Position numbers and translations under genes: made by a program. A stretch of 64,000 nucleotides of DNA from Typha latifolia (Eukaryota; Streptophyta; Magnoliopsida; Poales; Typhaceae), in NCBI GenBank assembly GCA_019914945.1, contig CM034099.1, positions 23,834,704-23,898,703 on the forward strand, written 5' to 3'. Of the stretch, positions 23,101 to 34,300 are shown in pieces; within the stretch, counting starts at the first letter, position 1; every line of letters begins with the position of its first letter. Under the pieces are notes generated by a model that saw nothing but the letters and a program-made list of their open reading frames with translations, was not told where the DNA came from and searched no databases.

Positions 23101-24200
23101 AAAATTGAAGGTAGAAGAAAGGGAGGGGTTTCTTATTTTGTTGAGAGAATGGGAGGGGTTCTTTTTAAATAGGAGGCAGCCGTATATGGGAGAGCGTTTG
23201 GGTCGTCTACAGATTTGGTCGGACGTTCTCTTTACGACCAGAGTTAAATAAAGGCTTAGACCGTTAATTGGGACACGCGGGCGATCGGCGATAACATTTG
23301 GAGGGAAGAATAGTCACATGTACGGATGCTCGTATTTGATCGTTAGAGACATTATCGCAAACAGGCCGAGCCGATTTGAATTCGATCTGGTTGATAAAAA
23401 TGCATGGCCACCAACTAAATCTAAACAAATTCTAGTACTAGAGTTTGTATGGGATGAACTCAACTTAAAAAAATTATTTAGTAATTAGTGGTGGCTTGAC
23501 TCGATAACTTGTTCAATTGATGACTTAATGGTACGGTTAGTTTACAAAAGCAACTCGACAGTGGGATAATTTGGAGTAATATATTGGTATTTAATTCGGC
23601 TAATATATTAGCTGAAGTTTGATAGAATTTTAATAATTTTACATTTAGGAAGGAGTGATTTTTTATTGACCCCATCTGTCTGTAAAAGTGAGATAGACTA
23701 CCGTTTCGTTTGCAAGACTTACCACTATTCCTTCGTATGTGCTTTCTTTTGAATATAATTAATTTTAGTTAGAAAATTGATGATATTTCAGTACGAAACT
23801 TTTCTATTTTGTTGATATTTGGAATATGAGTCACACCTTCTGGCTATTTGCAGTACAGCACCAACATTCTAAAATGTAACCCCTATTACCACTATTCAAC
23901 CAATTGCTGTCACATTATACCGTACGTAAGTTTATTTCCTCATATGATTTGTAAGATAATCCAACTTTATGAACACGTTAGCGAACGTATAGGAAAAAAT
24001 CGCCTTATTCGAAGAATAGTTTAGGTTAATATAGATGCAATTAATTAAATTGAGTGCAGTACTTGGCGTCACGACTGCTTCCCCAATCGAAAAGCCACTA
24101 ATTATCCCTTTGGCTTTTTGGAACTTTCCAATGCATTGCAAATTCCAGAAGTTAATAAAGTCCTCTTAAAATCCATATCACTTGAACTTACCTACCATTC
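23100..24200. other. Intergenic, no gene seen
   Basis: AT-rich sequence between the VPS26 leader and the GC-rich block at 24.3 kb. The short ORFs show no recognisable domain. Confidence 0.5.
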
Positions 24201-24208
24201 TAAAAGTT

Positions 24209-24823
24209 CAAACCGCAGCCCACTAAAAGCCTGGGTTGGGCTGCTGTCCGTAGTCCACCAAAAGTTAGGTTGGTGGGCTGCGGCTCATCTCTCCCATCTC
24301 TTTTGAGGGAGGGAGACACGGGAAGGGAAGGGAAGGAGGGCCCGGCGCTGCCGACAGCCCGCCCTCGGGGTCAGTGGCCCGTGACCCTTGCCGGGGGGAG
24401 GGTGGCTGGTCGGGGGAAAGGAAAGAGAAAGAGGAGGAGGAAATTGAGGAGAGAGAGACTCGGCGACCATTGGGGTTAACGGCGCCAGCAGCGCAGCCAT
24501 GCGGCCGAGAGGGGTAAGGCACGACAAAAGAAAGAAGGAAAAACAACAAAAGAAAGCGAAGATTTACCGAGGGGTCGCACGGTTGGCTTCGTCAGCCGTT
24601 GACTCCGGGGCTTCGTCTCCGGCGTCAGCAACCCGAGAGAAAGGAGAGGGAGGGAGGGAGAGTTAGTGGGGTGGAGAAGAAATAGAGGGTTGGGGATGGT
24701 TGCGTGCATGGCAAGAGAACAGGAAGAAGAAGAAGGGGACGGGGTGGCAGGGGTGCTGGGCCGCACGCACGCGCTTGGCGCATGGGCGTCCCCCCTCCTT
24801 TTTTTTATTTTTGGGGTGTTACA
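24209..24823 (-). mobile_element. GC-rich possible LTR or transposon remnant
   Basis: Read on the minus strand, the block starts at 24823 with TGTAACACCCCAAAAAT, a typical start of plant gypsy LTRs. It continues through GC-rich sequence that shifts sharply in composition from its surroundings. At the other end, CCGCAGCCCAC (about 24212) and GTGGGCTGCGG (about 24273) form an inverted repeat. No terminal CA, target duplication or second LTR was found, so its extent and class are uncertain. Confidence 0.35.
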
Positions 24824-25374
24824 ATATGCATATGCCATGGCAACGGCAGAATACATTCCATCCAAACGATGTATGAGCGTCAGGGAACCACTCTTGTCTG
24901 ACGCCTGCATGGTGGTAAAGGAGACACCTTTGACATTGTAAGTGAACCGACGTTTCCATTTTGTATTTGGGTTTTAAATTCCTCCTTGTTTGTGATCTGA
25001 TTGAGTGCTTACCGTAATGTTCATCTTCTTCATAGATTACTCTCACTGACCCCCTCACATGGGTAAGTGGGTATTACACTGCATGCTGTTTGGATCCGAA
25101 AGTAATCCCTGAAGCCATGGATGATCCCTTTGAGCTTATTGCTTCTCTTAGATTCGGCATCGACCAAGCCACCTATAGATCGTTCGGCCACGATATTGGT
25201 GAGCCCTTCTCCTTCAAGTGCAGCCGCTGCATCTCTGGATTCCACGGCTGTAGCTTCGACGACGATGGTGGCTTCCTACTCGCCATTGGTGTGTACTCCA
25301 TGAGCGTAGCCAAGGGCTACATAGATGATGAAGCTGCAATACCTAACTTAGACCAGCTGAGGATGATCGGTTAA
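24824..25374 (+). pseudogene. Unrecognised ORF region, possibly two exons of an unknown gene
   Basis: An open frame ending ...MVVKETPLTL (to about 24938) is followed by a good GTAAGT donor. A second segment after a plausible acceptor at about 25035 (TTCTTCATAG) leads into an ORF containing DPFELIASLRFGIDQATY, a Cys pair (KCSRC) and LDQLRMIG before TAA at 25372-25374. The composition is more gene-like than the flanks, and the frame stays open for nearly 340 nt. I recognise no domain and do not assign a function. The upstream end runs into the GC-rich remnant, so it may be a truncated gene. The opposite strand is also partly open. Confidence 0.3.
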
Positions 25375-25750
25375 TATATATTAGGATATTTGATCAGGGG
25401 AGATTAGTAGCATCTATAAGAACAACAATATATGGCATTTTCCTTTCTATACCAGTTGTATCCTTTTGGTTTCTTAAGGGAACTAGTTAATTGTCTCAGT
25501 AGAATCATATGATTATTTTGAAACTTCTTCGGTTTTTTTCTCATTTTTTGTAAGCGAGGAATACCAATACAGCACCAGGATTATTTAACTAACTATCAAT
25601 GTCGAACAACTCACAAGCATAGGCTATGAGATATTGCTAGCGTAAAGTAAATGGGCTACGATTGTGTACACCCACATTTAACATGGAAGCAAATGAGAAA
25701 TTTGTAGCATACGAGAAAAGGTGGGTTCAGTCGTAACATCTCGTGGCCCC

Positions 25751-27132
25751 TAGGGCTATCAAAATAATCAAGTCAGCTTAAGTTTGACTCATATTTAAAT
25801 AAATCAAGCTTGAACAATTAAATTAAACTCAAATTTAGTTTTAAATTAAACTTAAGCACATGCCGATTTGATAAGATGATAAGAGTGGACTAATAGATAA
25901 ATATAAATAATAAATAAATAAGTAAACGACTATATATACAATAAATGAGAATCACTTTGATTACATAATAATTTTACAAAGAAATACTAATAGATTGATG
26001 TGAATCGAACTAATGATAATCAAGCTCTTATACCACTTACGGTGTACCGGGCTAAAGTGGATTTTGGTGGAGATAATGATAGGCAATTAGGTAGTGGAAT
26101 TAATAGAAATTATGAGATCTAGAGAATGAAAGCGTAAGGGATAATGGAGATGACGATGGCATGTGATAAATCTAATGCTTAAAATGGAAGAGGAGGAAGT
26201 AGGTGATCGAGTCCTAAAAGGTAAGAGAGCAGACAGATGAGGAGGAAAGAGCTAGTCGGCACCTAGAATTTAAGGGAGAGGGAGAAGATAGCCACTCTAC
26301 TAGATTAGGAGGATCAACAGTCGATGAGAAAAGGGTTGGCAACGGCTTTGGATCAAAGAAACGAAAATGAATTAGATCGGAAGAAGGGAGGGAAGCGAGA
26401 GCTAGGAAAAGATTGAAAATAATTAATATTATTTAATTCATTCACGCCCTAAACATGGCTATACTTTAGGTATTTATTTGGATGCTAAAATCGGCATCCA
26501 AATAAATTCGACTGAAATCGACATCCGAGCATTCAAATATTATTAGTCAAGCATTCGAATGTCTTGAGAAAGACTGGTTCTTGAGTTCACAAACATTATT
26601 GCTCAGGCGTTTGAATGCCTCAACGAAAGTTGCTCTCAGCTGATAGGCACTCAAAACGTCGTTGAAAAGGCGTTCAAACGCTTCAGCGAAGGTTGCTCTT
26701 GAGTTGAGGTACTTAAAAGTCATTGCACGAGCGTGTGAACACTTCAACAAAAACTGCTTTCATGCTACATTCATATTCATCGTCGAATGTCATTGGTTGA
26801 ACGTTTTACAACATGAGCACGAGACTAAAAGTTCTTAAAAATAGGACACTAATATTATGATAACGACCCAATGAACTCAATTTCTATCTTAAGATGACTC
26901 GATAAGGTTCATATCACATCACAAATTCAATTCAGGCTTAATTTAATATAAATTTGAAATAGATTTAAACTTATTTATCTAGCGGCTCAAGCTCAGTTTA
27001 AAAAGGCACTTTCTTTTTTTTAATATGGCTCAAGATAAATTGAAATTGAAATTACTCAGTTCAGACTCGAAATGAATTTCGATCCAAACTTTTGACATAG
27101 CTTTAGCTAAATCAAGCTCGGCTCCTTACACC
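25751..27132. mobile_element. Degenerate hAT-like element, GAGCTCG family, copy 3
   Basis: The left end TAGGGCTATCAAAATAATCAAG closely matches copy 1 (TAGGGCTCTATCAAAATAAACGAG). The right end ...AAGCTCGGCTCCTTACACC matches the shared GGCTCG...TTTACACC terminus. Internal sequence includes diverged tandem segments of about 60-70 bp around GCGTTTGAATGCCTCAACGA (26530-26760). No clean target duplication was found. The right end lies about 40-70 bp upstream of the MSA motifs of the CDKB2 gene, so it may contribute promoter-proximal DNA. Confidence 0.5.
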
Positions 27133-27168
27133 ACTTCGGCGATTCGAAATTTGAATCCGCATAATTTA

Positions 27169-27213
27169 TAGCCGTTGAAGCAAGGCACTCACAAAACATA
27201 ACCCCAACGGCTA
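27169..27213 (+). promoter_or_regulatory. Two MSA (G2/M-specific activator) motifs of the CDKB2 promoter
   Basis: CCCAACGGCTA at 27203-27213 fits the MSA consensus YCYAACGGYYA fully. TAGCCGTTGAA at 27169-27179 is the same motif on the other strand with one mismatch. MSA elements bind three-repeat MYB factors and drive G2/M-phase transcription of B-type cyclins and CDKB genes, which fits the gene downstream. Confidence 0.8.
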
Positions 27214-27226
27214 TTTTCCTCGGACA

Positions 27227-27233
27227 TATAAAA
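27227..27233 (+). promoter_or_regulatory. TATA box of the CDKB2 gene
   Basis: TATAAAA sits 15 bp after the second MSA motif and about 70 bp before the start codon, which would give a short leader of about 40 nt. Confidence 0.65.
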
Positions 27234-27300
27234 TCGAAAGGCCCTTGCCCATCTCCAAGATATTTCGTTTTGGTTTTCTTCTCGTGTCCAAGAAAGTAAG

Positions 27301-29388
27301 ATGGAGCAGGGGCAGATGCGAGCGATGGATGCATACGAGAAGCTGGAGAAGGTTGGGGAAGGGACATATGGAAAGGTGTACAAGGCGAGGGAGAAAGCCA
27401 CGGGAAAGATCGTGGCATTGAAGAAGACGCGTCTCCCGGAGGATGACGAAGGGGTTCCGTCCACTACCCTGCGCGAGGTCTCCCTCCTCAGGATGCTCTC
27501 TATCGACCCCCACGTCGTCAGGTCTTCCCTTCTGTTACTCAGATATTTCGCCTTTTCTTAGACTTTGGGTTTTGGGGATCTTTCGAGGTCGAAATGACTT
27601 GGGTTATTTCGATTGGATTCTTTTGGGGATCCGGATGCGTTTGTAGGTTTCTTGATTGGCAAACTGCTTTTGTCTTTCTTGATCTTTTTACATGATTTTC
27701 TTCTTTGATGGTCCAAATCATCTCCTCTTTGGAGTTTTATTGGTTCTAGTTCTAGATTTTAGGTCTACATATCTGCCCATGTAGTTTATTATGGATCGAC
27801 AGGCTACATAGGTTCGGGTTGAGAAGATGGGTTCTTAGTTCCTTTTGTTTTGCATCTCCTTTTTATTTTCTTGGTTAATTATTATTGAGCTCTCTGGTTC
27901 TTCTCTGCAGGCTGTTGGATCTCAAGCAAGGCCAGAATAGAGAAGGGAAAACAATTCTATATCTTGTCTTTGAGTACATGGATACTGATCTGAAGAAGTA
28001 TATTAGAACTTTCCGCCAGACCCACGAGACGATTCCACCCAAATCTGTGAAGGCAAGCTTTTATAGTAATTCCCAATATTTATATCTTATTCTGAACGGC
28101 AGATCATGTCAGACATGGTTTTCTTCCTCTCTATTTTTGGCGGTTACGAGATGGTTTAATTTCCCACAAGCATGTATCTTAGCTAATTATTCTGTCATCA
28201 GCTTTACTAGTTCCATTGCAATTTATACTCATATATAGTTCTTTGTTGAACTAATCATGGATCATGATGATATCTCTTTGCTGCAGATTTTGATGTACCA
28301 ACTCTGCAAGGGTGTTGCATTTTGCCATGGTCATGGGGTACTGCACAGGTAATTTATCAACAATGGATTCTCAACGTAAAGTCCAAACTTTTACTAAACT
28401 ATATACTCCATCTCCATTGGCACAGAGATCTGAAACCTCACAATCTCTTAATGGACCGGAAGACAATGATGCTTAAAATTGCAGACCTGGGGCTCAGCCG
28501 GGCATTCACTATCCCCCTCAAGAAATACACCCACGAGGTATAAACTCTCAAAATAGCTATTCTTTTAGTTGAAGTTGTCGATTAGTTGATTCTTTGTAAT
28601 TTCTCTTTTTCCATTTTAAAGAAAACTAAGATGACAAATTGTCTCAGATCTTGACATTGTGGTATAGAGCTCCTGAAGTGCTCCTTGGTGCTACACATTA
28701 TTCAACACCAGTTGATATGTGGTCTGTTGGTTGTATATTTGGTAAGCAGTTCGATTCATTCTATGCCATCATGAACAATTTGCAGTCTCCAAATGTAGCG
28801 AGGAATAGCTTGTATATTTTATTAGCCTGATATTGTCCTTCGTTTACTGAATTCCAGCTGAATTAGTTACAAACCAACCACTGTTTCCTGGAGACTCTGA
28901 ATTGCAACAACTCCTGCATATTTTTAGGTGAAAATAAAATTTTATTTTAATCCTTCTAGTTCTTTAAATTTCTTTGCTTGGCTGATAGATATTTGCCTCA
29001 CTAATGCAGGTTATTGGGTACTCCGAACGAACAAGTCTGGCCGGGAGTTAGCAAATTGCCGAACTGGCATGAATATCCTCAGTGGAGCTCCACGAGTTTA
29101 TCCTCGGCTGTTTCTTCTCTTGATGCTGATGGGCTAGATCTGCTTTTGGTTAGTCTGGTGTTCTTTTCAAATTATATAGAATTTCCTGCTTGCTACTGTT
29201 AATATAAACATAATGCTACTGAACATTTAATGTTCTGCTTGTTTATATTTGTAAATTTCTCTTTTGATATTTAAGTTTTTTAGATTATCTTGCAGAAAAT
29301 GTTGCTGTATGAGCCTGCCAAACGGATTTCTGCAAAGAAAGCCATGGATCACCCATACTTTAATGATGTGAATAAGGCATGCTTTTGA
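27301..29388 (+). CDS. CDKB2: B2-type cyclin-dependent kinase (8 exons)
   Basis: Exons: 27301-27521, 27911-28052, 28287-28348, 28426-28537, 28648-28741, 28858-28927, 29010-29148, 29296-29388. They total 933 nt (310 aa), the usual CDKB2 size. Kinase landmarks: the Gly loop [20 protein letters not shown] (ATP lysine), the cyclin-binding helix [14 protein letters not shown], the catalytic loop [13 protein letters not shown] at the activation segment, [10 protein letters not shown], and the C-terminal DHPYF motif. [16 protein letters not shown] and [22 protein letters not shown] mark the B2 rather than A or B1 class. CDKB2 acts at G2/M with B- and D-type cyclins. The family usually has PPTTLRE; here the second residue is Ser. 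The intron after exon 2 uses a GC donor (AAG|GCAAGC). MSA motifs in the promoter agree with mitotic expression. Confidence 0.95.
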
Positions 29389-31348
29389 AGTGTGACAGGA
29401 TGAAAGTCATATTGTCAGAACTGTTTACTAACACTTGAGAGCAAATGTTATCTTAGATTGTTGCTTGCTTTCCTCAAGCATTGCAATTGCTTCGAGGTCT
29501 TTAATTGGCTGTTCGAATTTTGCTTTCTTTTATTTGCCTGGCCCTGTGGATTGTAATGTATGAGGCTAACTATTGCCCTTCTCAGCCGAATTAGTTGATA
29601 TTGTAGACAAGAACCATCTTTTTCAGCGAAGTGTTTTACTAACACTTGCCAGTCAGTTTTTGTAATCAAATATTTTCCGACATGACAGAGAGTTGTGCTG
29701 CTATATTTGACAATGAGAGATGTATCTTCTTCCTTCTTAATGAGCATGCTTTGTATGAGGCTACTATTGCCCTTCTCAGCCGAATTAGTTGATATTGTAG
29801 ACAAGAACCATCTTTTTCAGTGAAGTGTTTTACTAACACTTCAGACATGACAGAGGGTTGTGCTGCTATATTTGACAATGAGAGATGTATCTTCTTCCTT
29901 CTTAATGAGCATGCTTTATATCTGCAGGATTTGAAAGAATTGCAGTGACTGTAGTAGCAACAATGAGCACACCTATCTTCCAGAAATTTTACTGGCTTGC
30001 TCAACTAACAAAAATTTGGCAATGATCTTTACCATGCACCTGTATGAGCATAGACAGCACCATGATTTATTGGTTGATCTATTACATCTCGATATACATT
30101 TGCAGTGAGGCTAGTGGCACTTGCTAATTTACATCATCAACAGCACTTTGTAAAACAAACACTTTGTAAGATATTGAACTCTTGCCAGAGTTCGATATAA
30201 CTATCAGTTAAGTAACATGGATTAATCACTAGTGTAACAACATTTTCAGCGATGCTGAGAGGTTTTTTCTTTTAATGCCTATCCCTGTGATTCATCTCAG
30301 TGGCGTATGCTGAACTGAATAAATACTGCAAACACTTCAGATGACAGATGCACATCTATACTACTGCTCATTGCAGATAAAGAGCAGCAGCAATAATTAA
30401 CTTGTATGAAGAGCTTTTAAGGGGAAGTGATCGCGCTGCTATATATGGACTTATGGACGTCACCTCGATAGCCTCTCAATTCTATGGTTAGATCTTCGGC
30501 GACTCTTAACTGGTAGTGAAGGCTGTCAACAGTCTCGGTGACCGTCCCAACTGGGATATTTTTTTAATACCATCCGTCTTGTAAAATTCAAGATTCACCT
30601 GTATTCAGATATGCCATTATGTCTGAAATCAAATTAATATCTTATCTTTGGCTACTTGCAATCTGATTTGTCATATGCAAGTTGTCTAAAATGTGCTTAG
30701 TAAGATCTTCAATTTTCATTTTACTAATTGACTAATCTAAATGTGTGTGTGTAGTAATTTGGTAAGCTCCACTTGCACCCTAGACTCCTAGTTGAGCCGG
30801 GCTTGGATCCACATGACCAGGATCCGAATCCAGCCCATTAAATATTTAGACATCCCGTAGAGCCCTTAACGAATAACGAGAGGGAGGAGTCAGGCAGGAA
30901 AGGGGAGGTGAGGTCACAGGTGGTGATAAGATCCCGACCTTCTTCCCGCAGGAAGCTCGAAAGCCAAAGGAGATCCGTTCGAAGCAACCAAAAACCAAAT
31001 CTCTAGCTCGATCACGACGAGACGTGCCTCGTGATCGCTTCCTCGAGAAAGCTAAGTTCCTTTCTCTTCTCCTCTAAGAACTATGGTTTTTACTAAGTGC
31101 CGCGCGAAGTTGGATTCTTGATGGGTTTGTCTCTCACTGAGGAACGTTTCGGATTTCTCTCCTTCAAGTAAGCTTCTTAGGTTACTTGAAGTGGTTACGC
31201 CAATCAAAAGGTAGGGTTTCAATTGACGAGCTTTTAGAGGTTGAGAGGAAGGAAAAAAAAGAAGAAAAAATTGTGCCTTTCTTTCGCGAAAGGTGCTAGG
31301 GTTTGTCCAGAACCGCTTTGCTTTGGGTTTCAGAGTTTGAAGAATTGA
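29389..31348. other. Intergenic gap between CDKB2 and the ARID gene
   Basis: It holds the CDKB2 3' UTR with the 195-bp duplication, then AT-rich sequence without coding signal. The last 400 bp (from about 30930) are richer in C and T and are the likely promoter and leader of the ARID gene; part may be spliced. Confidence 0.6.
29557..29923 (+). repeat. 195-bp direct duplication downstream of CDKB2
   Basis: The unit starting TGTATGAGGCTAACTATTGCC at 29557 is repeated from 29752 with a few substitutions and a gap of about 30 bp. Each copy carries CAGCCGAATTAGTTGATATT and ends near TGAGCATGCTT. It lies 170-540 bp past the stop codon, most likely in the 3' UTR or just beyond. Confidence 0.88.
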
Positions 31349-34300
31349 TTGGCCAAGATGAGCGACACTAAGGATAGAGGCGGTTCGGAACAAGAAATGC
31401 CGGATCTTTCTGAAGATGAGCATATGGATGAGGATGTCGGAGATGAGGAACTCTCACATTTGATCGAGAACCCTTTGGTTGAGCAGAACTCTCATTTGGC
31501 AACTGAAGCTTTTCCGGGAGATTGTCGCGAACCGGGTCCTGCTGAACATGTTGCAGGAGGTAATGGGATGACCTCAGAGAATAAAAGCAATGTAGAAGAT
31601 CCTGCTTCGATGGATCAGATGGACGATGCCTTGGATAAGAATGGTGCTTCAGATGTCAAGGTTGAGAAGGACACTGAGCTTGTAAATGCTCAAGTAGAAA
31701 ATGGTAGCGGAATTCCAGGGGCAGATAGAGAAGCAGTTCATTCTGAAGAGAACTACTCGCAGGGAGCATTGTTGAAAGAGGAAGTGAAAGGGGAAGATGA
31801 AGATGAAGATGAAGGGGAAGGCGAAGGAGAAAGGGAAGGGGAAGAGTTCTCTGCCCCTGTGGAGTGTTCTAACCAGTCTTACACTTTTGACCCATTCTTG
31901 GAGGGTGAGGATTCTGGAACGGAGGATGACCAGGCAGCATTTATGAAGGAGCTGGAGAAGTTTCACAGGGAACATAACCTAGAGTTTAAGCCGCCAAAGT
32001 TTTACGGGGAAGGGCTGAATTGCCTCAAGTAGGTGTAGTTCTTCAGTTTCTTTAACTGTCTTTTATTCTTGGTGTTATTGTGGGCAAGTCTTGTGACACC
32101 TTACTGGATCAGGTTATGGAGGCAAGTGACGAGATTGGGTGGTTATGACCAGGTAAGAATGTGGTACTGTTTGTTGGTATATATTTCGTCTCATGAGATA
32201 AGAAGTGAAGAGCACTTTTAGTAACCCATTGCACTTGATGGATGAAAAGATATAATATATTTGCCACTTAAATGGTGGTAACGTACATCGGCCAACCAAT
32301 CTAGTGTGACGACATGAAGAAAGATAAGAGAAATTGTTTGCTGCTCTGTTTGGTACTTCGAATGGATGTATATTTTTCCTCGAATCCTCCTTGTGCTAAT
32401 ACCTTGCATAGAAGCAGCATAAAATCATAGGGCCTTTAGAAAACTTAGGAAGTTTAAGATTCTTCTTGACTTCTTGGAGATATGCATCTTGCTGTATGCC
32501 GTCAATAACTAAAGTTTCTTATATTTTTCACGTTGCTATCCTCATACAGTTTAAATTGATAAGATTGTTGATGTTAATGACTTAATTGCCTATCCAGGTG
32601 ACATCGTGCAAGCTTTGGCGTCAGGTTGGAGAGTCTTTCAGGCCTCCAAAGTAAGTTTTATGGAAATTTGCCCTTGTATGTCATTTCCTTGTGATAATCA
32701 GCTGATCCAACAAACCAAATGATCAATTATACCGACAAAAATAAAATTTATGTATATTGTGCTTGTTATCTAGTCCCACATCTTCGTGCACCAATAAAGA
32801 GCATATATAGATTTTGCAGAAGTTTTCAGGATGAAGGGTCTAAGTGACGCATAACATCAAGTATATAGCCGCATAACATCAAGTATATAGCTATATTCTG
32901 AAAGGTACATAGTATGTTATTTTTCAGTAATTCCGGCATAAAACATCAGTAGGTGGGGATCAATAGAAGTGTAGCATCACTGTCTGCTTATTCAAATTAA
33001 TGAAATTATAATGTCATAATCATTTTAGAAGTGAGTGTGAAATTCACAATTTTGTGGTAATATATGGAACAATATTAAAACCTTGTCTCTTAGTAACAGA
33101 TGTCTTTTGCTGGAAGAGGTTAGGACAAAGAGAGTCAAATGTTCTTTTATGAGCTGATTTATACTTATATTAGTATAGGTGAAACATCTTAGGGCCCTCT
33201 TAAATGTGAAACAGAACTTTTATTATCACTGTATTTGAATATGTGGGCTGTCCTGCCCACATAACATTAGAGATAATCTATCTTCTACCTCAGAAATTTT
33301 ATTGTAAACTTCACGTTATTTGCAGCACATTTCATTAAAATGTTCAAGATGAAATGTATATAAACTGTTAATAGAAATATCCTATTTGCAGTTTTTGGTG
33401 TAAAATATTACATTCACACAAGATGATATTTGCAATTCTCTTTCTTTTTGTCCTTTCTTTTTGATATATTAACTCATTCCTTGATTAATTTGTCATTCTT
33501 TGCAGAACCTGCACTACTGTGTCATGGTCATTTAGAATTTTCTATGAGAAGGTAATGATCTTTTTGCAAGGATTTGTGAGCAGAACATTAGGTTTCATTG
33601 TTATTTAAAGAACCTTTCATGCTTTCCGGTGGATAATATTAATATAATGTTTTGGGCAAGGTTTAAAAAAAACCTGATCGGCCTCCCAAAAAATGATGCA
33701 TATCGACCATATCTGTGCCATCGGCCGCCCAGATCGGATCGAGCTATTTTTTATTACATAAAATTTTAAATATTATTTAAAAATGCAAGAAATTTTTTAA
33801 AATTTTAAAAAATGAGAATGACATAAGAAGCCTAAAAACTAAAAAAAAACACTAATTTATGTAAAACTGCTACAACAAAGTAGAGAGAGAGTGGAGAAGA
33901 AACAAAAAGAAAAAAAGAATTCACATAATGAAGGAGAGAGAGAAGATAAAAAAACTATAATGAAGAAATAAGATAAGAGAGAAATAAAAAAAGCACATCC
34001 CCGAGGTCGTCATAGTTGGATCTGCATCGATAGAGTTTGCTAGAGTTGGATTTTTGCATCGGAGAAGCAATAGCTATGGTAAGGGGAGAGAGAAATAGTG
34101 AAAGAGAGAAAAAGAGAGAAATAGTGAGAGAGAGAGAGAGAAATAGTGAATGAGGATCGGCCCAAATCGGTCGATCCCACCCGATCCCAATTGATTGATT
34201 GGGATCCGGTGTGGATTGGAATCATGTGTGGATCGGGATCTAGTATGGCCAATCCCTCAAACCATCGTTTTGGGGTTGTGACAGCAATACTGTCCATGAC

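Noticed and set aside
24476..24910. 144-codon minus-strand ORF
   Set aside because: Low-complexity Ser/Pro-rich translation of the GC-rich remnant; no recognisable domain, and it crosses the apparent edge at 24823.
26547..26750. ORF with repeated ATFAEAFERL-like peptide units
   Set aside because: The repeats come from diverged tandem DNA segments in the GAGCTCG-family element; no start context, and the frame is not conserved across units.
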